Positions 1 to 8,627 of a stretch of 64,000 bases of DNA are shown here, in pieces; position 1 is the first letter of the stretch, and each line of letters begins with the position of its first letter. A program made the translations under genes and the position numbers. The stretch covers positions 496,001 through 560,000 of the forward strand of contig NZ_JALBGD010000001.1 in the NCBI RefSeq assembly GCF_023507705.1, given 5' to 3'. Origin of the DNA: Stappia sp. WLB 29. GTDB lineage: Bacteria; Pseudomonadota; Alphaproteobacteria; Rhizobiales; Stappiaceae. Below the pieces are notes generated by a model. That model saw nothing but the letters and a program-made list of their open reading frames with translations. It had not been told where the DNA came from and did no database searches.

Positions 1-1
1 G

Positions 2-64
2 AACCTGATGGCGGGCGGCAAGGAACTGCAGGACCTCGGCGCCGATCTCGGCGGCACGGTCTGA
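2..64 (+). CDS. C-terminal end of an unidentified protein (5' end outside the window)
   Basis: An open frame enters from the left edge and ends at TGA 62-64. The visible tail is NLMAGGKELQDLGADLGGTV, a short glycine-rich stretch. Codon use fits the neighbouring high-GC genes. There is too little sequence to name the protein. The only support for coding is that the frame is open from the edge to a stop followed by a long intergenic region. Confidence 0.4.
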   Translation, partial: NLMAGGKELQDLGADLGGTV

Positions 65-312
65 CGGAAGGGAGTGGCAGGGGCGCCCCCAGCCGAGGGT
101 GCCAATGGCCCCCGGCTCTCCGGCTGCGCCTGCGGCCAAGATGACGGTTCGAGAGAGTGGCACGATCTCCCACCCCCCTCGGCCGTCACCCCGGACGAGC
201 ATCGCGAGATCCGGGGCCTATTGGTTGCCAGAGCGGTAGCGCCCCTCGCACCGCCTTCGCTCCTCGTCATCAACTCGGCAAGGAATGCATGTCGTTCGTC
301 CCACCCACAGGA

Positions 313-469
313 TGTCATCCCGGTTTCGGCGAAGCCGAAGACCGGGATCCAGTAACCTCGAACGGTTCCAGAGAGCACCCGGCGCAGCCGCCGGACTTCA
401 GCGGCTTCTGCCTTCGCGCCACCATCCGCCCCGGCGGATACTGGATACCTGCCTTCGCAGGTATGACAG
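313..469. repeat. Inverted pair of REP-like palindromic units
   Basis: The left unit, 313-354, starts TGTCATCCCGG and ends CCGGGATCCAGTA, and can fold as a long stem-loop around GGCGAAGCC. The right unit, 439-469, is the same design in opposite orientation: it starts TACTGGATACC, ends GGTATGACAG, and has its own stem (ACCTGC/GCAGGT). The ends TGTCAT and ATCCAGTA are shared and the stems differ. About 85 bp separates the two units. This resembles the interspersed palindromic repeats common in intergenic DNA of alphaproteobacteria. I found no other copy in this window. Confidence 0.6.
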
Positions 470-530
470 CCGTTGAGATGGCGCTTCCCTCCGCCCCACA
501 CCGGCCGCCCTCAACCGCCCCCCAGAAACG

Positions 531-561
531 AAAACGCCGACCACGAAGGCCGGCGTTTTTT
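531..561. terminator. Rho-independent terminator
   Basis: AACGCCG at 533-539 pairs with CGGCGTT at 551-557 around a small loop, followed by a T-run (556-561) on the plus strand. On the minus strand the flanking A tract (531-534) also becomes T's. It lies about 45 bp beyond the stop of the minus-strand NDUFA12-family gene, which it probably terminates. Confidence 0.7.
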
Positions 562-604
562 CAATCCGTTACGGCAGGATCTTCACCTGCCGCATGAAGC
601 AATG

Positions 605-988
605 TCAGCCTTCCGGCGTCCAGGCCTGATAGTCGCCCGAGACCTTGGGCCGGCTTTCGCCCGTCAGGATCGAGCCCTTCGGACGGTAGGCCTCATGCGT
701 GCCGGTGCGGTTGCTGCGGTGCGGCGCCTCCCAGACGCGCGGTGTGTAGTCCACCTCGCTCGGCGGCGTGTCGGTACGGTGGTGCATCCAGCCATGCCAA
801 CCGGGCGGAATCATCGAGGCCTCGGCCAGACCGTTGTAGATCACCCAGCGGCGGCGCCCCCCGCGCTCGCGATAGTAGGCATTGCCGAACTCGTCGTTTC
901 CGACGAACTCGCCCTTGCGCCAGGTAAAGAAGCGCGTGCCCCAGGTCGCGCTGTTCCACCAGGTGAAGAATTGCAGCAGCGTTTTCAT
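605..988 (-). CDS. NDUFA12-family NADH:ubiquinone oxidoreductase accessory protein
   Basis: This 127-aa protein belongs to the NDUFA12/B17.2 family. In alphaproteobacteria and mitochondria the family is a small supernumerary subunit of respiratory complex I on the matrix/cytoplasmic side. The family pattern is clear: FVGNDEFGNAYYRER (about residues 28-42), RRWVIYNGLAEASMIPPGWHG (47-67), then HH and DTPP. There is no signal peptide. The start at 988 (MKTLLQFF) gives the normal family length of about 125-135 aa. The frame stays open further upstream, but that extension is arginine-rich and not family-like. Bacterial homologues are usually encoded away from the nuo operon, as seems to be the case here. 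A terminator follows at 531-561. Confidence 0.9.
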   Translation of the reverse strand: MKTLLQFFTWWNSATWGTRFFTWRKGEFVGNDEFGNAYYRERGGRRRWVIYNGLAEASMIPPGWHGWMHHRTDTPPSEVDYTPRVWEAPHRSNRTGTHEAYRPKGSILTGESRPKVSGDYQAWTPEG

Positions 989-1095
989 CGAAGGCGGCGT
1001 CCCGGTTTGTCTGTCTGGCTTTCGCATAGCGCACCCTTGCCCGTTTCGCAATGCGGCGGCGCGTCCCGCGACCGGCTTTCCTGCGCTCGATAGGC

Positions 1096-1752
1096 TCAGG
1101 CGGCCGGTTGGGGCCGCTTCGGGCGCACGGTGGCGAAGCCGTTGCGCGCTGCGCCCGCATCCTTCTTCTGGGCGGTCGCAGCCAGATCGCGCCGCGCCCC
1201 GGATTTCGGCGCCACGATCTCCCGCTCGATGCCGATCTGCTGCCACTTGCGTGCCTTCTCGTCGAGCGTGTCGGCAACACCCTCGATGACATAGCGCCCG
1301 TCGTCGCCCATCACCAGTTGGCGGCCGTCGCGCAGCGTCCACATCAGCCGGTCGTAGAGGCCGGACGGCGACAGTGGCTTGGCCACCACATGCTGGGCCC
1401 CGTCGCGCAGCACCCGGTCGATCAGCGTTCGCGTGCCGTGGGCGGTGCACACCACCACCGGCAGGAAGCAGAGCGGCGCCATCTTGCGCTGGCGCAGCGT
1501 GCGCAGCAGCGCCAACCCGCTCGTCGGCTTCATTCGCCAGTCCGTGATGACGAAGTTGGGCGGGTCGAGCCGCATCATCTCCAGCGCCGTCTCGGCCGTA
1601 TCGAAGGTCCGCACCCGACGCACCCGGAACGAGAGCAAGGTCGAGCGCAGGATCGCCTGCATCGGCTTCGAATCGTCGACGACCACGACATCCAGGTCGC
1701 CGATATCCAGTCCGTATGCGTAGTGCCGCGTCATCCGGGCCAAGCGCGTCAT
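1096..1752 (-). CDS. Single-domain response regulator (CheY-like receiver) with C-terminal extension
   Basis: This protein has a receiver domain and no recognisable DNA-binding or enzymatic output domain. Acidic residues are in VVVVDDSKP, the phospho-acceptor Asp is in FVITDWRMKP (Asp71 from this start), the switch Thr is in VVCTAHG, and the conserved Lys is in VVAKPLSP. About 75 residues after the receiver are basic and low in complexity and probably unstructured. No sensor kinase is adjacent, so the partner is unknown. The start is uncertain. ATG 1752 has a purine stretch (AGAAGG) that lies too close, ATG 1734 lacks a clear ribosome binding site, and a TTG at 1812 would add 20 basic residues. 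Confidence 0.8.
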   Translation of the reverse strand: MTRLARMTRHYAYGLDIGDLDVVVVDDSKPMQAILRSTLLSFRVRRVRTFDTAETALEMMRLDPPNFVITDWRMKPTSGLALLRTLRQRKMAPLCFLPVVVCTAHGTRTLIDRVLRDGAQHVVAKPLSPSGLYDRLMWTLRDGRQLVMGDDGRYVIEGVADTLDEKARKWQQIGIEREIVAPKSGARRDLAATAQKKDAGAARNGFATVRPKRPQPAA

Positions 1753-1912
1753 CCTTCTGTCGGAGGATGCCAGTGAACCACGTCCGGATTTCCCCGCGAT
1801 TGAACGGGACAAGACGATTTTCGGACAAACTTTCTAAAATTGCGGCGCGTTCGATGCTAATTTCTCAAGAATTGAGACGATTCTGCGCAATCTCGCAAAA
1901 TCGCTCTTAACG

Positions 1913-1936
1913 GAAATGGCGGTTTTCCGCCATTTC
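1913..1936. repeat. Perfect 10-bp hairpin with TTTT loop
   Basis: GAAATGGCGG at 1913-1922 pairs perfectly with CCGCCATTTC at 1927-1936 around TTTT. No T-run follows on either strand, so it is not a canonical terminator. The role is unknown. It lies about 160 bp upstream of the receiver-protein start. Confidence 0.6.
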
Positions 1937-2130
1937 GGAGCGGCCGGGGATAGAGGATCGCAATCCCCTCCCCGCGTTTTGCAAGGGTTCGGCGGGGATA
2001 AGTGCCCTGCGCGCCCGCCTTGCCCGACGGGGATAAGGTGGGGGAACAAGCCGCAAGCAGCGCTCACGCCGGCACCGGCCGGGCTCGAGCTGCGTTTGCC
2101 GGCAAAAGGCCGATTCGACCCTCATCCTCG

Positions 2131-2139
2131 TTATCCACA
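2131..2139 (+). promoter_or_regulatory. Consensus DnaA box
   Basis: TTATCCACA is an exact match to the consensus DnaA box, about 250 bp upstream of the NrdR boxes. One exact match in 64 kb is expected about half the time by chance, so it is only suggestive. DnaA control of ribonucleotide reductase is known for nrdAB in E. coli. Confidence 0.35.
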
Positions 2140-2377
2140 CGGACACACTATATTTGGGGCTCCGGACGCCAGCAGCCACAACAGGTTGCTCGCAGCGCTT
2201 GACGCCGGCGGACGATTCACCCTAGTTTCAGGGCGTCAGGTAATCGCAGCAAGGTTGGGGCCGGCGACAAGCCGTGCGTGCCCCGCGTCCTCTTCAACTG
2301 CAGCAGCGTATCCGGGTCTCCCGGTTTCGGCGTCACGACCGCGGCGGTTCGCGACATCGGGAAATTGCGCCTTGCGC

Positions 2378-2424
2378 TGTCGATATATCGTGACACAAGA
2401 CAGATGACCTACTATATATAGGCA
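2378..2424. promoter_or_regulatory. Tandem NrdR boxes in the nrdJ promoter region
   Basis: Two AT-rich palindromic cores in a GC-rich surround, CGATATATCG (2381-2390) and CTATATATAG (2412-2421), have centres exactly 31 bp apart. Paired NrdR boxes contain an AT-rich ATAT core and are spaced about three helical turns (31-32 bp). NrdR is the ATP/dATP-sensing repressor of ribonucleotide reductase genes. The boxes lie about 260 bp upstream of the nrdJ start, so the promoter is probably near 2380-2430 with a long leader. Confidence 0.75.
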
Positions 2425-2680
2425 TCATCCAAGATAACGACCGCGTCCAAAGGGTGCGGCATTCAAACAGGCAGGCAGACGGCAACCCGCGCATCGAATG
2501 ATGCGCAGGCGAGGCGGCGTGGCCGCCCTGCCCTCTCGCGGCCAATCCGCGACGGGAAAGCCCGCGGTCCGGCCGCGGCATCGATTCATGCGGCCTTGCC
2601 CGCGACAGACAATGCCGGCCGAACGGCCGGGTTCTCGAAATATGACCGGCCGGCGGCCGGAGACACGAAAGGGGCCTTGG

Positions 2681-5600
2681 ATGAAGATCGAGCGGCGTTA
2701 TACGAGGGAGGGCCAGTCTCCCTATGCCGACATCGCGTTTCGCGTTGCCACCAGCGAGATCCGCAATCCGGACGGCTCGATCGTCTTCCGGCTTGAAAAC
2801 ATTGACGTTCCGGCCCAGTTCTCGCAGGTCGCGGCCGACATTCTGGCGCAGAAATACTTCCGCAAGGCCGGCGTCCCGGCCCGCCTGAAGCCGGTCGAGG
2901 AGAACACCGTTCCCTCCTGGCTGTGGCGCCAGGAAGCCGACCAGAAGGCGCTGAAGAAGCTGCCCGAGGAGGAGCGCTACGGCTCCGAGACCGACGCCCG
3001 CCAGGTCTTCGACCGTCTCGCCGGCACCTGGACCTACTGGGGCTGGAAGGGCGGCTACTTCGACAGCGAGGCCGATGCCCAGGCCTTCTACGACGAGCTG
3101 CGCTACATGCTGGCGACCCAGAAGGTCGCCCCCAACAGCCCGCAGTGGTTCAACACCGGCCTGCACTGGGCCTACGGCATCGACGGCCCGAGCCAGGGCC
3201 ACTTCTATGTCGATTTCCAGACCGGCGAGCTGACCCGCTCGGCGACCGCCTACGAGCATCCCCAGCCGCATGCCTGCTTCATCCAGTCGGTCGAGGACGA
3301 TCTCGTCAACGAGAACGGCATCATGGACCTGTGGGTCCGCGAGGCGCGCCTGTTCAAGTACGGCTCCGGCACCGGCTCCAACTTCTCCCGCGTCCGCGGC
3401 GAAGGCGAGAAGCTGTCGGGCGGCGGCAAGTCCTCCGGTTTGATGAGCTTCCTGAAGATCGGCGACCGCGCCGCCGGCGCCATCAAGTCGGGCGGCACCA
3501 CCCGCCGCGCCGCCAAGATGGTGGTGGTCGACATCGACCATCCGGACATCGAGGACTACATCAACTGGAAGGTCCGCGAGGAGCAGAAGGTCGCCGCCCT
3601 CGTCACCGGCTCGAAGATCTGCCAGAAGCACCTGACCGCCATCATGAAGGCCTGCGTCAACTGCGAGGCGGACAACGGCGATTGTTTCGATCCGGCGAAG
3701 AACCCGGCCTTGAAGCGCGAGATCCGCGCCGCCAAGAAGATGATGGTGCCGGAAAACTACATCCAGCGCGTCATCCAGTTCGCGCGCCAGGGCTTCACCA
3801 AGATCGAGTTCCCGACCTACAACACCGACTGGGATTCGGAGGCCTATCTCACGGTTTCCGGCCAGAATTCCAACAATTCGGTGCGCGTGACGGACGGTTT
3901 CCTCACCGCCGTGATGGATGACGGCGACTGGAGCCTGACCGCCCGCAAGGACGGTCGCGTCACCAAGACGCTGAAGGCCCGCGAGCTGTGGGAGCAGATC
4001 GGCTATGCCGCCTGGGCCTCGGCCGATCCCGGCATCCAGTACCACACCACCATCAACGACTGGCACACCTGCCCGGCCTCCGGCGAGATCCGCGCGTCGA
4101 ACCCGTGCTCCGAGTACATGTTCCTCGACGACACGGCCTGCAACCTCGCTTCGCTGAACCTGCTGCAGTTCCGCCAGGCCGACGGCAATTTCGACGTGGA
4201 ATCCTACGAGCACTGCGTCCGCCTGTGGACCGTCGTGCTCGAGGTGTCGGTGCTGATGGCGCAGTTCCCGTCCAAGGAGATCGCGGAACTGTCCTATCGC
4301 TACCGCACGCTGGGCCTCGGCTACGCCAATATCGGCGGCCTGCTGATGACCTCGGGCATTCCGTACGACAGCGACGAGGGCCGCGCGATCTGCGGCGCCC
4401 TGACCGCGATCATGACCGGCGTCGCCTATGCCACCTCGGCCGAGATGGCCGGCGAGCTCGGCCCCTTCCCGGGCTATGCGGACAATGCCCCGCACATGCT
4501 GCGCGTCATCCGCAACCATTGCCGCGCCGCCTATGGCGAGACCTCCGGCTACGAGGGTCTGAACACCCTGCCCGTGCCGCTCGACCATGCCTCCTGCTCG
4601 CAGCCGATCCTCGTCGAGCGGGCAAAACTCGCCTGGGACCGGGCGCTGGAGCTCGGCGAGAAACACGGTTATCGCAACGCCCAGTCGACGGTCATCGCGC
4701 CCACCGGCACGATCGGCCTCGTCATGGACTGCGACACGACCGGCATCGAGCCCGACTTCGCGCTGGTGAAGTTCAAGAAGCTGGCCGGCGGCGGCTACTT
4801 CAAGATCATCAACCGCGCGGTGCCGGAAGCCCTGCGCACCCTCGGCTATTCCGAGAGCGAGATCGCCGAGATCGAGGCCTATGCGGTCGGTCACGGCTCG
4901 CTCGACCAGGCGCCGGCGATCAACCCGTCGACGCTTCGCTCGCGCGGCTTCGACGACGAGGCGCTGGCCAAGGTCGCCGGTGCTCTCAAGTCCGCCTTCG
5001 ACATCAAGTTCGTGTTCAACCGCTGGACGCTGGGCGACGACTTCCTGACGGGCGCGCTGAACGTGCCGGCCGAGAAGCTGGACGATCCGGAGTTCGAGCT
5101 GCTGGCGCATCTCGGCTTCTCCCGCCAGGACATCGAAGCCGCCAACACCCATGTCTGCGGTGCCATGACGCTGGAGGGCGCGCCCTTCCTGAAGACCGAG
5201 CATTACCCGGTCTTCGACTGCGCCAACCCCTGCGGGCGCCTCGGCAAGCGCTTCCTGTCGGTGGAGAGCCACATCCGCATGATGGCGGCGGCCCAGCCGT
5301 TCATCTCCGGTGCGATCTCCAAGACGATCAACATGCCGAACGACGCCACCGTCGCCGACTGCAAGGAGGCCTACCTGCTCTCCTGGCGCCTGGCGCTGAA
5401 GGCCAACGCCCTCTACCGCGACGGATCCAAGCTGTCGCAGCCGCTGAACTCGCAGTTGCTCGCCGATGCGGACGACGACGAGGAGGATGCGGTCGAGACG
5501 CTGGTCGCCCAGCCGCAGGCCGCGCGCGCCGAGATCGTCGCCGAGAAGATCGTCGAGCGGATCGTCGAGCGTGTCGTTCGCCAGCAGGAGAAGCTGCCGA

Positions 5601-6373
5601 CCCGCCGCAAGGGCTACACCCAGAAGGCCAAGATCGGCGGACACACGATCTTCCTGCGCACCGGCGAATACGATGACGGCCGCCTCGGCGAGATCTTCAT
5701 CGACATGAACAAGGAAGGCTCGGCCCTGCGCGCCTTCATCAACAACTTCGCCATCTCGGTGTCGCTCGGCCTGCAATACGGCGTGCCGCTGGAGGAGTAT
5801 GTCGACGCCTTCATCTTCACCAAGTTCGAGCCGGCGGGCATGGTGCAGGGCAACGACGCGATCAAGAACGCCACCTCGGTGCTCGACTACGTGTTCCGCG
5901 AGCTGGCCGTGTCCTATCTGGACCGCCACGAGCTGGCCCACGTCCCGCCGGAGGTCTTCGGCCAGTCGGCCAAGGCCTCGGCCGAGGCCGAGGAGCGTGG
6001 CGGCAAGGGGCACCAGGGTGTGGTCTCGCACGGCCTGATCCGCGGCCAGACCGAGCGCTTCCGCCTGGTCGGCGGCGGCGAGCCGGCTGGCAGCCTGACC
6101 AAGGCGATCGCAGCCGAGCTCGGAAATGCGCCGATCGCGCAGACGACGGCGGTCGCTGCCGCCTTCGCCCGCGGCTCGGAAGCGGCAGCCCGGGTCGAGA
6201 TCAGCACGCCCGCCCCTGCCCAGCAGGCGCCGAGCGCGGCCGAGCGGATCGCCCAGGCCCGCATGAAGGGCTACGAGGGCGAGAGCTGCCCGGAATGCGC
6301 CAACTTCACCATGGTGCGCAACGGCACCTGCCTGAAGTGCGACACCTGCGGCAGCACCAGCGGCTGCAGCTGA
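2681..6373 (+). CDS. nrdJ: Vitamin B12-dependent (class II) ribonucleoside-diphosphate reductase
   Basis: This 1230-aa enzyme reduces ribonucleotides to deoxyribonucleotides using adenosylcobalamin, so it works with or without oxygen, which suits a denitrifier. The size and domain order match the long alphaproteobacterial NrdJ. The catalytic barrel carries [10 protein letters not shown] near residue 150, the [21 protein letters not shown] active-site region (about residue 475), and the [20 protein letters not shown] loop (about 675). The C-terminal part includes a CPECANF...[14 protein letters not shown] cysteine cluster that would relay electrons from thioredoxin. The start at 2681 follows AAAGGGGC; an in-frame upstream extension to 2498 is arginine-rich and unlikely. 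Tandem NrdR boxes lie upstream. Confidence 0.97.
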   Translation: MKIERRYTREGQSPYADIAFRVATSEIRNPDGSIVFRLENIDVPAQFSQVAADILAQKYFRKAGVPARLKPVEENTVPSWLWRQEADQKALKKLPEEERYGSETDARQVFDRLAGTWTYWGWKGGYFDSEADAQAFYDELRYMLATQKVAPNSPQWFNTGLHWAYGIDGPSQGHFYVDFQTGELTRSATAYEHPQPHACFIQSVEDDLVNENGIMDLWVREARLFKYGSGTGSNFSRVRGEGEKLSGGGKSSGLMSFLKIGDRAAGAIKSGGTTRRAAKMVVVDIDHPDIEDYINWKVREEQKVAALVTGSKICQKHLTAIMKACVNCEADNGDCFDPAKNPALKREIRAAKKMMVPENYIQRVIQFARQGFTKIEFPTYNTDWDSEAYLTVSGQNSNNSVRVTDGFLTAVMDDGDWSLTARKDGRVTKTLKARELWEQIGYAAWASADPGIQYHTTINDWHTCPASGEIRASNPCSEYMFLDDTACNLASLNLLQFRQADGNFDVESYEHCVRLWTVVLEVSVLMAQFPSKEIAELSYRYRTLGLGYANIGGLLMTSGIPYDSDEGRAICGALTAIMTGVAYATSAEMAGELGPFPGYADNAPHMLRVIRNHCRAAYGETSGYEGLNTLPVPLDHASCSQPILVERAKLAWDRALELGEKHGYRNAQSTVIAPTGTIGLVMDCDTTGIEPDFALVKFKKLAGGGYFKIINRAVPEALRTLGYSESEIAEIEAYAVGHGSLDQAPAINPSTLRSRGFDDEALAKVAGALKSAFDIKFVFNRWTLGDDFLTGALNVPAEKLDDPEFELLAHLGFSRQDIEAANTHVCGAMTLEGAPFLKTEHYPVFDCANPCGRLGKRFLSVESHIRMMAAAQPFISGAISKTINMPNDATVADCKEAYLLSWRLALKANALYRDGSKLSQPLNSQLLADADDDEEDAVETLVAQPQAARAEIVAEKIVERIVERVVRQQEKLPTRRKGYTQKAKIGGHTIFLRTGEYDDGRLGEIFIDMNKEGSALRAFINNFAISVSLGLQYGVPLEEYVDAFIFTKFEPAGMVQGNDAIKNATSVLDYVFRELAVSYLDRHELAHVPPEVFGQSAKASAEAEERGGKGHQGVVSHGLIRGQTERFRLVGGGEPAGSLTKAIAAELGNAPIAQTTAVAAAFARGSEAAARVEISTPAPAQQAPSAAERIAQARMKGYEGESCPECANFTMVRNGTCLKCDTCGSTSGCS

Positions 6374-6412
6374 GGCAAGGGCCGGATCGCCCGGCCTGAA
6401 AACAGCCAAACG

Positions 6413-6445
6413 AGGCCCCGGACATCACCCGATGTCCGGGGCCTT
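6413..6445. terminator. Bidirectional terminator between nrdJ and hipA
   Basis: A 14-bp perfect stem, AGGCCCCGGACATC (6413-6426) with GATGTCCGGGGCCT (6431-6444), closes on ACCC. Short T tracts flank it. It separates the convergent nrdJ (plus) and hipA (minus). Confidence 0.75.
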
Positions 6446-6464
6446 GTCGTTTCGGGGCATGCGT

Positions 6465-7772
6465 TCAACCGAGTTGCCGTATGGTGTCCGAGATGATCGT
6501 GTGGATCACCGCACGGATTGTCCGGGCCTCTGCCGTGATCGATGTCAGGACCCTCGGGTCGTTGGCGTATCGCTCCCGGTCCTTCGCCTCGATCTCGTCC
6601 TGAAGTTCCTGTGCCACGGCCAATATACGGCTGGATTGGAAGGCGAGGATACGTTCGCCAGTCCGGCGAGCGAGCCCGAGGGCTTCGGCTGCATCCAGAA
6701 GCTTTTCACGAGAGATATCCGCGTGCCGGCGGGCACCGAGAACAGGCCATGCAAGAGTGGTCCTGTCGGGCCATCCAGCCTGATCGAAGGCACGGCTGTC
6801 ATAGACGGCCGTACACAACAGGTCGTAATGCGGGGCGAGTTGCACTCCCGCCCCGGATACGAGGAAGCTCAGGTTCTTGAGGTGGGCATCGTCATTGCCT
6901 GTAAGCACGTTGAAGACCAGCCATTCGAACAGTCGGCTGCGGGCAACTGCCGCGCTGCGGCAATGGTTTGCCAGTTCGGCCAGCCGCTCGATGCTGCCCT
7001 GATGATATTTGAAGGCGCGGTCGAGATTGAGCAACTGGCAGGCGTCGACGACATGCAGACGCTCCCAGCCCGCTCCGGTTTTGACACGGTCGAACCGCTC
7101 GATCACATAGACGGGTTCGGGAATGTAGAGCTTCGCCACGCGCGGCACCTGGAGGCGCATGCGTGCCGCAAGCCGCATGACGAAATACTCGTTCGCCGCT
7201 GAATGCGCATAGGCCGGGTCAGGATGATCGGGCTTGAGGATATGTGTCGAAGGCGTCTCGTCGACAGGCTCGAAGAATGCCTCACCGTCGAAATTGACCG
7301 CCAGCTTGTGCTGCGCGCCGGCGAGCGACATCCGCTTAGGGGCAGCATGGGTGAGCGGCAGCCGCGGCAAGCCGCGGATGCGCTCAGACAGGTCCCCGAA
7401 GGTCAGCGGCCGGCGCTCGCCGGTATCTGCCGGCAGGCGGCCGGGCGGCAGGAGCGTTAGCGATCCGACCGATTCCGCCCCGTAATGCGCCAGGAGACCA
7501 AAGGCATCGGCCTCGTCGATCCTGGCATCGCTGGCCAGAAGGCTTCGCTGCCCCTCTTCCGGAAGCAGATTGTCGAAATACCACTGAACCGGCCGCTGGC
7601 TGGCCCCGTCGGTGACGAGATCGCCTTCCGGAGCAAGGTGGGGCGAGAGAAAGTAGCTTCCCGGCGACTGCAGCCAGCTGGCCGCGTAACGGAAGGACCA
7701 CACGCCTCCCGCGTCGACAAGCTCGCCGATCCTGCGCGCGTTGATATAGGCCGCCAGCGAACGTTCGGTCAT
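6465..7772 (-). CDS. hipA: HipA-type serine/threonine kinase toxin
   Basis: This 435-aa HipA-family kinase is the toxin of a type II toxin-antitoxin pair. E. coli HipA phosphorylates glutamyl-tRNA synthetase and causes dormancy; the target here is unknown. An N-terminal HipA_N region (1-110) precedes the kinase core. MSLAGAQHKLAV (148-159) corresponds to the SISGAQ-like activation/P-loop segment. GNDDAHLKN (292-300) carries the catalytic Asp295 and metal-binding Asn300, and HYDLL carries Asp317. All key residues appear intact, so the kinase is probably active. The start ATG overlaps the hipB stop by 4 nt (ATGA), which implies translational coupling. The gene sits between nrdJ and the denitrification island. 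Confidence 0.93.
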   Translation of the reverse strand: MTERSLAAYINARRIGELVDAGGVWSFRYAASWLQSPGSYFLSPHLAPEGDLVTDGASQRPVQWYFDNLLPEEGQRSLLASDARIDEADAFGLLAHYGAESVGSLTLLPPGRLPADTGERRPLTFGDLSERIRGLPRLPLTHAAPKRMSLAGAQHKLAVNFDGEAFFEPVDETPSTHILKPDHPDPAYAHSAANEYFVMRLAARMRLQVPRVAKLYIPEPVYVIERFDRVKTGAGWERLHVVDACQLLNLDRAFKYHQGSIERLAELANHCRSAAVARSRLFEWLVFNVLTGNDDAHLKNLSFLVSGAGVQLAPHYDLLCTAVYDSRAFDQAGWPDRTTLAWPVLGARRHADISREKLLDAAEALGLARRTGERILAFQSSRILAVAQELQDEIEAKDRERYANDPRVLTSITAEARTIRAVIHTIISDTIRQLG

Positions 7773-8029
7773 CGTTTCGCGCCGCCCCCGGCCGACGGCA
7801 ACGGATCGATGTCGACGGGTGTATCCAGCGAGATGCGGATGCCGAGCCCGTCCATGACCTCGAACAACTTCGCCCAGCTCACCGACGGGTTGCCCCGCTC
7901 GACCTTGGACAGGAAGTTCTCGCTGACGCCGATGCTACCGGCAGCATCGTCCTGACGCAGACCTTGAGCCTTGCGGGTTGCACGTATGACGGCGCCGACA
8001 TCCTGCGGGCCGTTGATGGGAATTTTCAT
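7769..8029 (-). CDS. hipB: HipB-type XRE antitoxin and autorepressor
   Basis: This 86-aa helix-turn-helix protein should bind and neutralise HipA and repress the operon. The XRE-type HTH is visible at about residues 8-65: VGAVIRATRKAQGLRQDDAA, then SIGVSENFLSKVERG. The tail (about 68-86) is Pro/Gly-rich and likely flexible, as in HipB. ATG 8029 is preceded by an AGG at suitable distance; a GTG at 8041 would add four residues but lies inside operator 1. Three related inverted repeats lie upstream, consistent with cooperative autoregulation. Confidence 0.92.
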   Translation of the reverse strand: MKIPINGPQDVGAVIRATRKAQGLRQDDAAGSIGVSENFLSKVERGNPSVSWAKLFEVMDGLGIRISLDTPVDIDPLPSAGGGAKR

Positions 8030-8035
8030 GGAAAA

Positions 8036-8051
8036 CCTCACGTTCGTGAGG
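8036..8051. promoter_or_regulatory. hip operator 1
   Basis: Perfect palindrome CCTCACG-TT-CGTGAGG centred at 8043.5. It covers the probable ribosome binding site of hipB, so bound HipB could block both transcription and translation. Confidence 0.7.
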
Positions 8052-8085
8052 ATTTATAGCACAACTCGCTCATACAGGAAACAAA

Positions 8086-8103
8086 TCCACACGATCATGC
8101 GGA
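8086..8103. promoter_or_regulatory. hip operator 2
   Basis: Imperfect palindrome TCCACACG-AT-CATGCGGA, matching operator 1 in layout and centred 51 bp from it. Confidence 0.65.
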
Positions 8104-8135
8104 CTTCGGGTTTCCAGCTCTCTCCACCTTATAAA

Positions 8136-8153
8136 TCCGCACGACCATGAGGA
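8136..8153. promoter_or_regulatory. hip operator 3
   Basis: Imperfect palindrome TCCGCACG-AC-CATGAGGA, centred 50 bp from operator 2. It ends 3 bp before the stop codon of the neighbouring membrane-protein gene. Confidence 0.65.
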
Positions 8154-8156
8154 TTT

Positions 8157-8627
8157 TTATCTGCGCTGCAAGGACACCGCCAGCGGCAGGACGAGCGCGG
8201 TGAGGAAGGCGGCCGCCTGGATGGCGCCATGGACCTGCGCGAAGCGAGCGAAATGGCGCGGCACGGGGATCCCGCACAGGAAGACCGCCACCAGCGCATC
8301 GCCGAGGCCAAGGCCCAGTCCCGTCAGCATCGCGAGCGCGAGGGCCCGGCGCGGCGTCAGCAGCCCCCAGGGCATCAAGGCGGTGCCGAGCAGCCCGGCG
8401 GAGACCAGCCAGACAGCCTCCAGCGCCGCGCCGACAAGTGCTCCTGCGGCCGGATCGACCAGCACCGCACGGGCCGAACCGGACAGCAGATAGGCGGCGA
8501 ACAGGATCGCGAAGAAGCGAAAGGCGGCAAGGCGCAGCGCGGCACAGGGCGTGATGACCGGCAGCGCGCAGGTCATATCCGGGCCGCCGGCCCTCTCGCT
8601 GACCCTGTCGCCGGCAACCGCGGTCAT
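8157..8627 (-). CDS. Small integral membrane protein downstream of nnrS
   Basis: This 156-aa protein has about four hydrophobic segments (roughly residues 33-53, 62-85, 95-118 and 137-153), each followed by short polar turns. It has no catalytic motif I recognise. Its start ATG overlaps the nnrS stop (ATGA), so it is the last gene of the pseudoazurin-nnrS transcription unit. Its position recalls the small membrane proteins (NnrT/NnrU-like) reported beside nnrS in denitrifying alphaproteobacteria, but I cannot assign it to one of those families from sequence alone. Confidence 0.75.
   Translation of the reverse strand: MTAVAGDRVSERAGGPDMTCALPVITPCAALRLAAFRFFAILFAAYLLSGSARAVLVDPAAGALVGAALEAVWLVSAGLLGTALMPWGLLTPRRALALAMLTGLGLGLGDALVAVFLCGIPVPRHFARFAQVHGAIQAAAFLTALVLPLAVSLQRR

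Larger units (their letters stand above)
65..604. other. 540-bp intergenic region with a palindromic repeat pair and a terminator
   Basis: I see no convincing gene here. The frames that can be opened have atypical composition and no ribosome binding site. The region contains an inverted pair of palindromic units (313-469) and a hairpin with a T-run (531-561), listed separately. Confidence 0.6.
1753..2680. other. About 0.9-kb non-coding region upstream of nrdJ
   Basis: No convincing gene lies between the receiver protein and nrdJ. The region contains a 10-bp perfect hairpin (1913-1936), a consensus DnaA box (2131-2139) and two NrdR-type boxes (2378-2424). I looked for the conserved core of a cobalamin riboswitch, plausible for a B12-dependent enzyme, and did not see it. 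Confidence 0.6.

Noticed and set aside
2425-2680. Cobalamin riboswitch upstream of nrdJ
   Set aside because: I could not find the B12-box or core helices in the leader; presence was considered only because NrdJ needs B12.
2333-6409. 1358-aa open frame antisense to nrdJ
   Set aside because: It mirrors nrdJ codons in a GC-rich gene; no ribosome binding site, no domain, and amino-acid composition (very high Arg, Leu, Gly) is typical of shadow frames.
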